A DNA stretch of 64,000 nt from JAMLHH01 sp964653095 (GTDB taxonomy: Bacteria > Bacteroidota > Bacteroidia > Chitinophagales > JADIYW01), in assembly GCA_964653095.1 (NCBI GenBank), contig CAZZEH010000014.1, positions 16,653-80,652 of the forward strand, in the 5' to 3' direction. This document shows, in pieces, positions 27,561 to 35,041 of this stretch; positions within the stretch are counted from its first letter, which is position 1, and each line of letters begins with the position of its first letter. The translations under genes were made by a program, and so were the position numbers. Below the pieces are notes generated by a model. It ran no database searches, was not told where the DNA came from, and saw only the letters and a list, made by a program, of their open reading frames with translations.

Positions 27561-27914
27561 ATGAACACAGTTAGAAATTTTGTACAGTTAATTGGAAATC
27601 TCGGCAGAAAGCCGGAAATCAGACACTTTGAAAGCGGAAATTCACTCGCAAAATTCAGTTTGGCAACTTCCTACTCCTATTTAAGCAAGTCCGGAGAAAA
27701 GATGCAGGACACTCAATGGCACAACATCGTCGTATGGGGCAAAAACGTTGAGTATGTGGAAGAGAATCTGGACAAAGGCAAAGAAGTTATGATTAAAGGA
27801 AGAATTCAGTACAACGTTTACGAAGACAAGAACGGTGTTAAAAGGTATTCCACTGAAATCATAGCGGAAGAAATTGAGTTAGTGAACCGAACTCAACTCG
27901 CAGTAACAGCCTGA
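27561..27914 (+). CDS. ssb: Single-stranded DNA-binding protein, short form
   Basis: OB-fold ssDNA-binding protein of 117 residues. The fold is complete, from RNFVQLIGNLGRKPEIRHF to VYEDKNGVKRYSTEIIAEEI. The C-terminus stops soon after (LVNRTQLAVTA) and lacks both the flexible linker and the acidic D-D-x-I/P-F tip that recruits partners to the main bacterial SSB. It may be a second SSB or part of a group with a short tail. It is followed by a strong terminator shared with tRNA-Ala. Confidence 0.9.
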   Translation: MNTVRNFVQLIGNLGRKPEIRHFESGNSLAKFSLATSYSYLSKSGEKMQDTQWHNIVVWGKNVEYVEENLDKGKEVMIKGRIQYNVYEDKNGVKRYSTEIIAEEIELVNRTQLAVTA

Positions 27915-27931
27915 TTCAAAGAAGTTAAATG

Positions 27932-27972
27932 AAAAATGGGGCTGTCCAAAGTTTTGGACAGCCCCATTTTTT
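27932..27972. terminator. Bidirectional terminator between ssb and tRNA-Ala
   Basis: A perfect 12-bp stem (27938-27949 with 27954-27965, GGGGCTGTCCAA paired to TTGGACAGCCCC) has a 4-nt loop. A run of A precedes it and a run of T follows it, so it gives a U-tract on both strands. It would end ssb on the plus strand and the tRNA on the minus strand, 3 bp from the tRNA 3' end. Confidence 0.9.
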
Positions 27973-27974
27973 CG

Positions 27975-28049
<75 letters not shown>

Positions 28050-28081
28050 GTCTTATTTCAAAGGAGTCGAACTGACGACCT

Positions 28082-28099
28082 TCCCGATATAAATCGGGA
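28082..28099. repeat. Short palindrome TCCCGAT-N4-ATCGGGA
   Basis: Seven-base perfect arms with a 4-base spacer take the place of the anticodon arm of the tRNA relic. The same arm sequence (TCCCGAT/ATCGGGA) flanks the second palindrome at 28110-28142, so both look like members of one small palindromic family. Confidence 0.7.
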
Positions 28100-28109
28100 C
28101 ACTCTAGCC

Positions 28110-28142
28110 TCCCGATAGTTCCGATAGCTATCGGAATCGGGA
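28110..28142. repeat. Nested palindrome with core TTCCGATAGCTATCGGAA
   Basis: A perfect 18-bp palindrome (28119-28136) lies inside outer arms TCCCGAT (28110-28116) and ATCGGGA (28136-28142, sharing one base with the core). It interrupts the D-loop of the decayed tRNA copy. The core resembles short palindromes that, from memory, are scattered in Bacteroidota genomes; copy number here is unknown. Confidence 0.7.
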
Positions 28143-28157
28143 TGAACTAATCCCCCG

Positions 28158-29231
28158 TTATACCTTCACACAAAGAACTATTTGCCGGGCAACTTCTTTT
28201 GAAGCCTTATAATGCCCTAATAATTTTCGGAGACGAAGATAATCATTTTGTATGGAAAGATTATCCTGCATGACAGACATTGTTACATTTTTTAAAGACA
28301 AAGGAGTAAAATCATTTTGTATCATCTCCGGAACTGCCGGAGCTTTTAAAATAAGATTGACTAAAGAGATATAATTTATTTTTATCAAAAACTTTGCAAC
28401 CCAATAAGTTATAGGATGCACTGCATAACATACAACCTGAGGAACCCGCAACAAGGCCGTTTCCAAAGAAGCCGTTCCTGAAGCCACAACTGCAAGCTTG
28501 GACTTACTCAACACCTCATAAGTTCTATCCAGCACCAGCTCTGCCCTACCCCGAATAATTTTCTCATAATACTCCTCCCCTAGTTCAGAGAGACCGGCAA
28601 CGACTAATTCACTTTTCACTCCTTCTATATGCATGGCGTCCAACATGACCGGAAGCATTCTGCGCACTTCCTGTTTACGGCTGCCGGGAAGTATAGCCAC
28701 TTTATTTTTTTCAACTGTATCAGAATATTCGGGTGTAATCTCCAATAGCGGATGTCCCACATATACCGTGTTGATTCCGAATTGCTCAAAATATTCTTTC
28801 TCAAATGGCAAAATTACAAGAAGCAAATTGACATTTGTCCGTATTTTCTTCACCCGGCTTTCCTTCCACGCCCAGACTTTGGGAGCCACATAATACACGA
28901 CCTTAAACCCTTTTGCTTTAGCCCAGCCTGCCATCCTCAAATTAAAACCGGGATAATCCACCAGAACAATTACATCAGGCTGAACGTCCAAAATAGTCTG
29001 TTTAATTATCTTAAAGTTTTTACGTATTTTAAACAGATTCAACAAAACTTCTATCAAACCCATAAAAGCCATTTGTCGAATGTGGAGGCACAAATTGACT
29101 CCCTCCTGTTCCATGTATTTACCTCCCGAACCAAAAAACTGAGCTCCTGAATCCAACGTTTTTAGTTCCTGCACAACCTTAGCAGCCAGCATATCGCCTG
29201 AAACTTCTCCTGTAATAAAAAAATATTTCAA
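28158..29231 (-). CDS. lpxB: Lipid-A-disaccharide synthase
   Basis: Glycosyltransferase family 19 enzyme joining UDP-2,3-diacylglucosamine to lipid X to form lipid A disaccharide, at the inner face of the inner membrane. Family motifs: FITGEVSGDMLAAKVVQEL at the N-terminus, VDYPGFNLRMA, YYVAPKVWAWKESRVKKI, VGHPLLE, ILPGSRKQEVRRMLP and SGTASLETAL. At 357 residues it is slightly shorter than the E. coli enzyme. Its ATG overlaps the stop of the upstream small membrane protein gene by 4 bp (ATGA), so the two are translationally coupled. Confidence 0.95.
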   Translation of the reverse strand: MKYFFITGEVSGDMLAAKVVQELKTLDSGAQFFGSGGKYMEQEGVNLCLHIRQMAFMGLIEVLLNLFKIRKNFKIIKQTILDVQPDVIVLVDYPGFNLRMAGWAKAKGFKVVYYVAPKVWAWKESRVKKIRTNVNLLLVILPFEKEYFEQFGINTVYVGHPLLEITPEYSDTVEKNKVAILPGSRKQEVRRMLPVMLDAMHIEGVKSELVVAGLSELGEEYYEKIIRGRAELVLDRTYEVLSKSKLAVVASGTASLETALLRVPQVVCYAVHPITYWVAKFLIKINYISLVNLILKAPAVPEMIQNDFTPLSLKNVTMSVMQDNLSIQNDYLRLRKLLGHYKASKEVARQIVLCVKV

Positions 29232-29539
29232 AGCAGGTATTTAATAATCAACATTGGAGTAATAAAAAGAACTGAGGCTGAAAAAATCCCCTGACAAATC
29301 ATAAACTTCCTGAAAAAGTTAAATGCCAAAAATACAGGCAGATTTGGAAAAACTACAGTACGAAGTATGATAGGAGCAGTATTTTTCATTGTGGACTGGT
29401 GCAGATAATCTGAGAATTCCCAATGGCTGTACTGTACAAAATATAAAATAAAATAGGTTAGTACGGGAAGAACGATACCTATAAGGAAGCCTACCCAAGG
29501 TATGTCTGCTTTATCCCAAAAATCCAGCTCTTTTTTCAT
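29228..29539 (-). CDS. Small membrane protein between surE and lpxB, unknown function
   Basis: About 103 residues with three hydrophobic segments: IPWVGFLIGIVLPVLTYFIL, TAPIILRTVVFPNLPVFLAF, and GIFSASVLFITPMLIIKYLL. No family motif recognised. I choose the ATG at 29539, which overlaps the surE stop by one base (TGATG). The frame extends five codons further into surE. The stop overlaps the lpxB ATG by 4 bp. The tight coupling on both sides, inside a lipid A operon, suggests an envelope role, but this is inference. Confidence 0.75.
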   Translation of the reverse strand: MKKELDFWDKADIPWVGFLIGIVLPVLTYFILYFVQYSHWEFSDYLHQSTMKNTAPIILRTVVFPNLPVFLAFNFFRKFMICQGIFSASVLFITPMLIIKYLL

Positions 29540-30315
29540 CACACTAATTCCCAATATTTGTTCAAGAATCTCATACCATGCTGGTTAGTCAAATCGTACT
29601 GAACCGGTACAATAGAGATATAATTGTTTGCCAATGCCCATTCATCCGTATCTTCTCCATTGTCTTTGCACACAAATTCTCCCGTAAGCCAGTAATAAGT
29701 GCCGCCTCTCGGGTCTTTTCTTTCATCATAAGATTCTTCCCATTGGGCAATTGCCTGGCGACAAATCCTCATTCCCTCAATTTCTTCAAGAGGAGCCTTG
29801 GGGATATTGACATTTAACAGACAGCCGCTCGGCAATCCCTTCTCTATGATTTGTCCGATAATAATTCTCGTAAAGTGCTTAGAAGCAGTAAAATCAGCCT
29901 CAAATGAAAAATCTTTTAAAGAAAATCCAATTGCTTTTATACCGTTAATAGAAGCTTCCATTGCAGCAGACATAGTTCCGGAATATATTACATTAATAGA
30001 AGAGTTGGAGCCGTGATTAATTCCCGACAGGCACAAATCCGGTTTCCTTTTTAAAATTTTATCTGTGGCTATCTTCACGCAATCCACGGGAGTACCACTG
30101 CATTGATAAGTCGGAATTCCTTCAAACAAATCTATTTTTTCTACTCTCAATACACTTTCTATAGTAATCGCATGTCCCATTCCTGATTGCGGACTATCGG
30201 GAGCCACCACAATCACATCTCCAAATTCAGAAGCTACTTCCACCAATGCCCGAATGCCCGGGGAAATCACCCCATCATCATTGGTCACCAAAATTACAGG
30301 TCTTTCTTTCGTCAT
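29539..30315 (-). CDS. surE: 5'/3'-nucleotidase SurE
   Basis: Metal-dependent survival-protein phosphatase acting on nucleoside monophosphates. The metal ligands are in ILVTNDDGVISPGI (Asp-Asp), the Ser/Asn region in APDSPQSGMGHAIT, and then SGTPVDCVK and LSGINHGSN. 258 residues, normal. First gene of a coupled unit with the small membrane protein and lpxB. A near-perfect promoter ends only 4 bases before its ATG, so its mRNA may have almost no leader. Confidence 0.95.
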   Translation of the reverse strand: MTKERPVILVTNDDGVISPGIRALVEVASEFGDVIVVAPDSPQSGMGHAITIESVLRVEKIDLFEGIPTYQCSGTPVDCVKIATDKILKRKPDLCLSGINHGSNSSINVIYSGTMSAAMEASINGIKAIGFSLKDFSFEADFTASKHFTRIIIGQIIEKGLPSGCLLNVNIPKAPLEEIEGMRICRQAIAQWEESYDERKDPRGGTYYWLTGEFVCKDNGEDTDEWALANNYISIVPVQYDLTNQHGMRFLNKYWELV

Positions 30316-30319
30316 ACGT

Positions 30320-30350
30320 CAAAAATAGATTGCAAAATTCACCAAACAAA
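30320..30350 (-). promoter_or_regulatory. Bacteroidota-type promoter of the surE-lpxB unit
   Basis: On the minus strand TTTG (30347-30350), exactly 19 bases, then TATTTTTG (30320-30327): a full match to TTTG-N19-TAnnTTTG. The last base of the -7 element is followed by only four bases before the surE ATG. Confidence 0.65.
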
Positions 30351-30417
30351 GTAATCAAAGAGGTATTTTTAAGTTTTGTAATTAGATTGCCGGTTTAAAA
30401 ACATTAAAACAGGAGCA

Positions 30418-30909
30418 ATGGAAGCTTTAATCATCACATTGGGTATCATACTAATAATTGTAGGATATGTCAGCTGCGTATTGCCCCCGTTTCCGGGTCC
30501 TCCCATAGCTTTTTTATCCCTCTTACTGCTTCATTTCAGTATAAATAAAGTTTCATTTTCCTGGACTTTCCTGATTATCGTGGGAGTCATCAGTATCCTC
30601 TCGACAGTTTTAGATAATATTGTGGCAGTTTGGGGTACACACAAATTTGGCGGTACAAAGGCGGGAGTCAGAGGAAGTTTTATCGGAATGTTCTTCGGGG
30701 TCTTCCTGCTGACACCTTTTGTGGGGCTTTTTTCAGTAATTTTGGGACCGGTCGTCGGAGCAGTTACAGGGGAGCTTATCGCCGGTCAAAGTTTCAATCG
30801 GGCACTGCAATCGGGCTTCGGTTCGTTTTTAGGCTTTATCATAGGTTTAGGACTCAAATTCATTATTGTTTCGTATATTACGTACAGTTTCATCAAAGCC
30901 TTATTTTAA
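30418..30909 (+). CDS. DUF456 family membrane protein
   Basis: Integral membrane protein of 163 residues with about four hydrophobic segments. The N-terminal LGIILIIVGYVSCVLPPFPG and the repeated Gly-rich segments (GVRGSFIGMFFGVF, GPVVGAVTGELIAG) are typical of DUF456. Function of the family is unknown. It starts 102 bp from surE, divergently, and is followed 2 bp later by the next gene on the same strand, so it likely heads a three-gene unit. Confidence 0.85.
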   Translation: MEALIITLGIILIIVGYVSCVLPPFPGPPIAFLSLLLLHFSINKVSFSWTFLIIVGVISILSTVLDNIVAVWGTHKFGGTKAGVRGSFIGMFFGVFLLTPFVGLFSVILGPVVGAVTGELIAGQSFNRALQSGFGSFLGFIIGLGLKFIIVSYITYSFIKALF

Positions 30910-30911
30910 TT

Positions 30912-31448
30912 ATGAGGGAGAATTATTTCACTAAGCTCTGGGCAACTTCTAAAGGACTTTTTTTCGGAGTAATGCTCTTCATTTTCGGGCAAGCTTTTTT
31001 TATGTACAAAGGGATTCTCAATTTCCCTTTCTTCCCATTTCAGATGTATGCTTTTCCGTTTGTTGAACCCGGGGAAGTCTCTCAGACTGAAATTTTAGTG
31101 AACGGGAAATTATTGGATTATACCCGACTCCCCGATTGGAATGAAAGTACAATTGTACGCACCGTAAAGTTCTATGAAAGACAGCACACACGCGGCAATT
31201 GGGCAGGCACCGCGTGGAAAAAGCGATTTGGTACACCAGAAACCGAATTTGAACATCTTATTTATAACAGGCTGGTTCCGACTGACGAGCAATTGGCGAC
31301 ATATCCAAATTGGATTGCAAATTATATAGGCACTCAAACCAATCAGAATGTAAGTACCTTAAATATAAGCCGTAAATATTATCAATATGAAAATCAACGA
31401 CTGGTTCCAACAGGCAAAGAGACTGTCATACTGGACTACAGAAGATAG
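30912..31448 (+). CDS. Membrane-anchored protein of unknown function
   Basis: 178 residues from the ATG at 30912 (an open frame runs further upstream, but that part lies inside the DUF456 gene in another frame). One membrane segment is seen near residues 12-32 (GLFFGVMLFIFGQAFFMYKG). The rest is soluble and rich in aromatic and charged residues, including PFQMYAFPFVEPGEVSQ and WNESTIVRTVKFYERQH. I do not recognise a family. The last 62 bp overlap the start of the next gene, which encodes a polytopic membrane protein, so the two products are probably made together and may interact. Confidence 0.7.
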   Translation: MRENYFTKLWATSKGLFFGVMLFIFGQAFFMYKGILNFPFFPFQMYAFPFVEPGEVSQTEILVNGKLLDYTRLPDWNESTIVRTVKFYERQHTRGNWAGTAWKKRFGTPETEFEHLIYNRLVPTDEQLATYPNWIANYIGTQTNQNVSTLNISRKYYQYENQRLVPTGKETVILDYRR

Positions 31449-32247
31449 GCCCAAAGATTCCGAATTTATCGGAAAATTGGTTTTTGGCGGTCTTATACTT
31501 TTGATGCTTTACCGTGTGTATATCGGCAAAACTATTACCGCACTATCCCTTTCACCAATTATGGATCCCGAGGTGGACAATACTTTTTGGCTGGCACTGG
31601 CCACCGGCATCCCCGAAATGCTGATTAACAACCCCACTTTAGGTTTAATTTTTGACATCATTGTTTTTGGATTGGCAGGAATTGGCTTTATCAGAAAGGA
31701 TAAAGTCGCTGTCACCTGGCTTTTCCTGATTTTATTCTTTTTCCATACCATGACTGTAGAAGCATACAGCGGCTCACATTCCAAAACTGCACTCTGTATT
31801 TTTATCACAGTTCTGCCTTTTGGCTTCAGAGGAGACAAATGGGTAAGATTGTGGGAGTTTGCCCGATATTTTGCAGTATTTGTAATGGTCAACTCGGCTT
31901 TTGCCAAGATATACTTTGGCGGACTTTTTGCAAAAAATGAAATGACCAACATCCTGCTCATGCAGCACATTGATTTGCAGGTGATGGCACCGGATAACTG
32001 GCAGACCAAATTTATACAGTTTTTAATATCCGTCCCCTACCTTACCAACATTCAGTATTACCTCGGTTTTTTAGCCCAGTTGGTTTTTGTAATTGCTTTT
32101 TTCACAAAAAAATATGATAAAATATTTACAGTTATTGCTGTCGCATTTATTGTCATTACACACCTAACCATGAGGATTACTAATGTGGACCTGAGCTATA
32201 TGGTACTCCCGCTTTGGTTTTCTGTAGTTTATTATAAATCTGCCTGA
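31387..32247 (+). CDS. Polytopic membrane protein, HTTM/DoxX-like, unknown function
   Basis: 286 residues with about six membrane segments, separated by short loops. The layout, with LFDIIVFGLAGIGFI, a central FFFHTMTVEAYSGSHSK segment, and RLWEFARYFAVFVMVNSAFAKIYFGG, resembles HTTM or DoxX-like proteins, a group that includes vitamin K-dependent carboxylase-like membrane domains, but the similarity is only by eye. Starts inside the preceding gene with a 62-bp overlap in another frame. Third gene of the module with DUF456. Confidence 0.65.
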   Translation: MKINDWFQQAKRLSYWTTEDRPKDSEFIGKLVFGGLILLMLYRVYIGKTITALSLSPIMDPEVDNTFWLALATGIPEMLINNPTLGLIFDIIVFGLAGIGFIRKDKVAVTWLFLILFFFHTMTVEAYSGSHSKTALCIFITVLPFGFRGDKWVRLWEFARYFAVFVMVNSAFAKIYFGGLFAKNEMTNILLMQHIDLQVMAPDNWQTKFIQFLISVPYLTNIQYYLGFLAQLVFVIAFFTKKYDKIFTVIAVAFIVITHLTMRITNVDLSYMVLPLWFSVVYYKSA

Positions 32248-32352
32248 GACATTGTTTTACGTTTTTGAAACCCTTTTAAACTTAATTTAAAATTCATACA
32301 CAGCTAATCCGATTGTGGAAATCTTTCAGTCGGTTAAGAGGTGTTTTTTTGC

Positions 32353-32360
32353 TATTTTTG
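32353..32360 (+). promoter_or_regulatory. Candidate -7 element of gyrA
   Basis: TATTTTTG matches TAnnTTTG and ends 25 bases before the ATG at 32386. The -33 element is not clear. Confidence 0.45.
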
Positions 32361-32385
32361 TACGTTATTAAATTCATAAAAAATT

Positions 32386-34995
32386 ATGGCTGAAGAAGAA
32401 AGTCACGTTCCTAAAATTATACAGATTAATATAGAAGAGGAAATGAAAACCGCATACATAGATTATTCTATGTCGGTTATAGTTTCCAGAGCACTGCCGG
32501 ATGTAAGAGACGGATTGAAACCCGTACACAGAAGAGTTTTGTACGGCATGCAGGAATTAGGAGTTTATTCCAACCGACCATATAAGAAATCTGCCCGTAT
32601 TGTGGGGGAAGTTTTGGGTAAATACCACCCTCACGGAGACTCATCTGTTTATGACACTATGGTCAGAATGGCTCAGGAATGGTCACTTCGCTATATGCTC
32701 GTGGACGGTCAGGGAAACTATGGCTCTGTGGATGGCGACAGTCCGGCAGCCATGAGATATACTGAAGCAAGGCTGAGAAAAATTGCCGAAGAAATGCTTG
32801 GAGACCTGGACAAAGAAACGGTTGATTTTCAATTAAACTTCGACGACTCTTTGGAAGAGCCTACTGTACTTCCGTCCAAAGTACCTCAGCTCTTAGTAAA
32901 TGGTGCTACGGGTATTGCGGTAGGTATGGCAACCAATATGATGCCGCATAACCTTTCGGAGGTTTCAGACGGAATTATCGCATACATCGACAACAAGGAT
33001 ATCACCATAGAAGAATTAATGGAGTATGTAAAAGCTCCTGATTTTCCTACCGGAGGTACGATCTACGGGCTTGAAGGAGTAGTAGAAGCCTATCATACCG
33101 GAAAAGGTCGTGTAAGAGTCAGGGCAAAAGCTACCATAGAAGAAGACGAAAAGAGTGGCAGGACACAGATTATAGTGACAGAGATTCCTTATCAGGTAAA
33201 CAAAGCCAATCTGATACAAAAAACAGCAGATTTAATCAACGACAAAAAGATTGATGGTATTGCAGACATTCGGGATGAGTCTGACAGGCAAGGTATGCGA
33301 ATCGTGTATGACCTCAAAAGAGATGCTATTCCAAATGTGGTTCTAAACAACTTATACCTATATACCGCACTACAGTCCTCATACGGTATCAATAATATTG
33401 CTCTGGTAAACGGACGCCCGGAAGTTCTAAATTTAAAAGATTTAATCCGGTATTTCGTAGAGTTTAGACACGAAGTAGTCATCCGAAGAACAGAGTTTGA
33501 ACTCAAAAAAGCAAAAGAAAGAGCGCATATTCTTGAAGGTTTTATGCGTGTAATCGGCACACAGGATGATTTGGATAAGGCTATTGCTATTATCAGACAC
33601 TCCTCTAATCCTCAACAGGCCAAAGAAGGTCTGATAAAAGAGTTTGAACTCTCAGAGGTTCAGGCCCAGGCTATTTTGGACCTAAGATTAGCCCGGCTCA
33701 CCGGAATGGAACTGGATAAAATACGCCAGGAATATGAGGATATCATGAAGACCATTCAGCAATTAGAAGATATTCTGTCCAACCCGGAACTTCAGTACAA
33801 TATAATTAAAGAAGAAACTCTCGAAATCAAGAAAAGATACGGAGACGAAAGGCGTTCCGACATCATACCTCACGGAGACAATATTTCGATGGAGGACCTC
33901 ATACCTAATGAGGAAGTCGTCGTTACTATTTCTCATCTCGGTTATATCAAGCGTACCAGTCTGGAAGAGTACAAAGTACAAGGACGTGGCGGTAAAGGTT
34001 CATTTGGAGGTAAAACAAGAGATTCCGATTTTATAGAACACTTGTTCGTAGCATCGACACATAACTATCTCTTGCTTTTTACTGAATTAGGTAAATGCTA
34101 TTGGTTAAAAGTATATGAAATTCCCGAAGGAAATAAAACTTCTAAAGGACGACCAATACAAAATCTTCTAAACCTGCCTCAAAATGACAAAGTCAAAGCC
34201 TATATAAATATAATAGACTTAAAGGATGAAGAGTTTTTAGACACACACTTCGTTGTGATGGCGACTACCGGAGGAACCGTTAAGAAAACACCTGTCCGTG
34301 AATATTCCAGACCGCGCTCTAATGGTGTGATTGCTATTAATGTACGGGAAGGAGACGAATTACTCGCTGCAGAACTGACTAACGGAGAGTGTGACATCAT
34401 TTTAGCTTCATCTTATGGATATGCCGTAAGATTTAATGAAAAAAATGCCCGCCCTATTGGTCGTACAGGAATGGGCGTGAAAGGTATTACATTGCGGGGT
34501 AAGGACGACAAAGTGATAGGAATGATTTGTGTGGACAGAACTCAGGAAGTCATTCCGGAGATTATGGTAGTCTCTGAAAATGGGTTTGGGAAAAGAACTT
34601 ATTTGGACGATCCTGAGACCGGAGAAGCGGTGTACAGAATTACAAACAGAGGTGGCAAAGGTGTAATAACCCTAAAAACTACCGAAAAAACAGGTAAGCT
34701 GATTTCTATTACAGCCGTTACCGATGAGGATGATCTGATGATTATCAATAAATCCGGCATTACGATTAGATTCAACCTAAGCGAATTGCGTGTGATGGGC
34801 AGAAATACTCAGGGCGTGACTCTGATAAATCTGAAAAACGACGATACCATTGCGGCAGTTTCAAAAGTTGAGAAAAATGAGGACGAAGAGGAGGAGGAAA
34901 ATGGCGTAAACGGGGAAGAGGAAGAAAACGGTAACGATACACCTGAAAACGATTCCAATAACAACGAAAATACCGACGACAAAGACAATTCTTAA
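32386..34995 (+). CDS. gyrA: DNA gyrase subunit A
   Basis: Type II topoisomerase subunit that cuts and rejoins DNA during negative supercoiling. Catalytic Tyr125 is in AAMRYTEARL. The residues matching E. coli Ser83 and Asp87 in the quinolone region are Ser86 and Asp90 (HPHGDSSVYD), so both are unmodified. The C-terminal domain has the GyrA-box-like motif QGRGGKG near residue 532, which separates it from ParC. The protein ends in an acidic, Asn/Glu-rich tail of about 40 residues that is not part of the blades. 869 residues. Followed by a TPR protein gene after 46 bp. Confidence 0.96.
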   Translation: MAEEESHVPKIIQINIEEEMKTAYIDYSMSVIVSRALPDVRDGLKPVHRRVLYGMQELGVYSNRPYKKSARIVGEVLGKYHPHGDSSVYDTMVRMAQEWSLRYMLVDGQGNYGSVDGDSPAAMRYTEARLRKIAEEMLGDLDKETVDFQLNFDDSLEEPTVLPSKVPQLLVNGATGIAVGMATNMMPHNLSEVSDGIIAYIDNKDITIEELMEYVKAPDFPTGGTIYGLEGVVEAYHTGKGRVRVRAKATIEEDEKSGRTQIIVTEIPYQVNKANLIQKTADLINDKKIDGIADIRDESDRQGMRIVYDLKRDAIPNVVLNNLYLYTALQSSYGINNIALVNGRPEVLNLKDLIRYFVEFRHEVVIRRTEFELKKAKERAHILEGFMRVIGTQDDLDKAIAIIRHSSNPQQAKEGLIKEFELSEVQAQAILDLRLARLTGMELDKIRQEYEDIMKTIQQLEDILSNPELQYNIIKEETLEIKKRYGDERRSDIIPHGDNISMEDLIPNEEVVVTISHLGYIKRTSLEEYKVQGRGGKGSFGGKTRDSDFIEHLFVASTHNYLLLFTELGKCYWLKVYEIPEGNKTSKGRPIQNLLNLPQNDKVKAYINIIDLKDEEFLDTHFVVMATTGGTVKKTPVREYSRPRSNGVIAINVREGDELLAAELTNGECDIILASSYGYAVRFNEKNARPIGRTGMGVKGITLRGKDDKVIGMICVDRTQEVIPEIMVVSENGFGKRTYLDDPETGEAVYRITNRGGKGVITLKTTEKTGKLISITAVTDEDDLMIINKSGITIRFNLSELRVMGRNTQGVTLINLKNDDTIAAVSKVEKNEDEEEEENGVNGEEEENGNDTPENDSNNNENTDDKDNS

Positions 34996-35041
34996 TTTAT
35001 GGAATGATTTTTGAAAATCATGTGCTAAACAATTTACAATC

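Larger units (their letters stand above)
28063..28156 (-). pseudogene. Decayed tRNA-Ala copy carrying two palindromic insertions
   Basis: Read on the minus strand, this begins GGGGGATTAGTTCA, continues with GGCTAGAG, and closes with AGGTCGTCAGTTCGACTCC. These match successive parts of the intact tRNA-Ala next to it with one or two substitutions. The D-loop is interrupted by a 33-bp palindromic segment (28110-28142), and the anticodon arm is replaced by an 18-bp hairpin (28082-28099). The 3' half of the T-stem and the 3' acceptor strand are missing. It starts one base after the lpxB stop codon. It cannot fold as a tRNA. Confidence 0.8.

Noticed and set aside
28082..28142. CRISPR-like array from the repeated TCCCGAT/ATCGGGA units
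   Set aside because: Only two palindromes, of different length and with no regular spacers.
28063..28156. Second functional tRNA
   Set aside because: The anticodon arm is replaced by a palindrome and the 3' acceptor strand is missing, so no cloverleaf forms.
30630..30911. Upstream extension of the gene at 30912-31448
   Set aside because: The extension lies inside the DUF456 gene in another frame, and its composition (Arg/Tyr/Phe-rich) is that of an out-of-frame translation.
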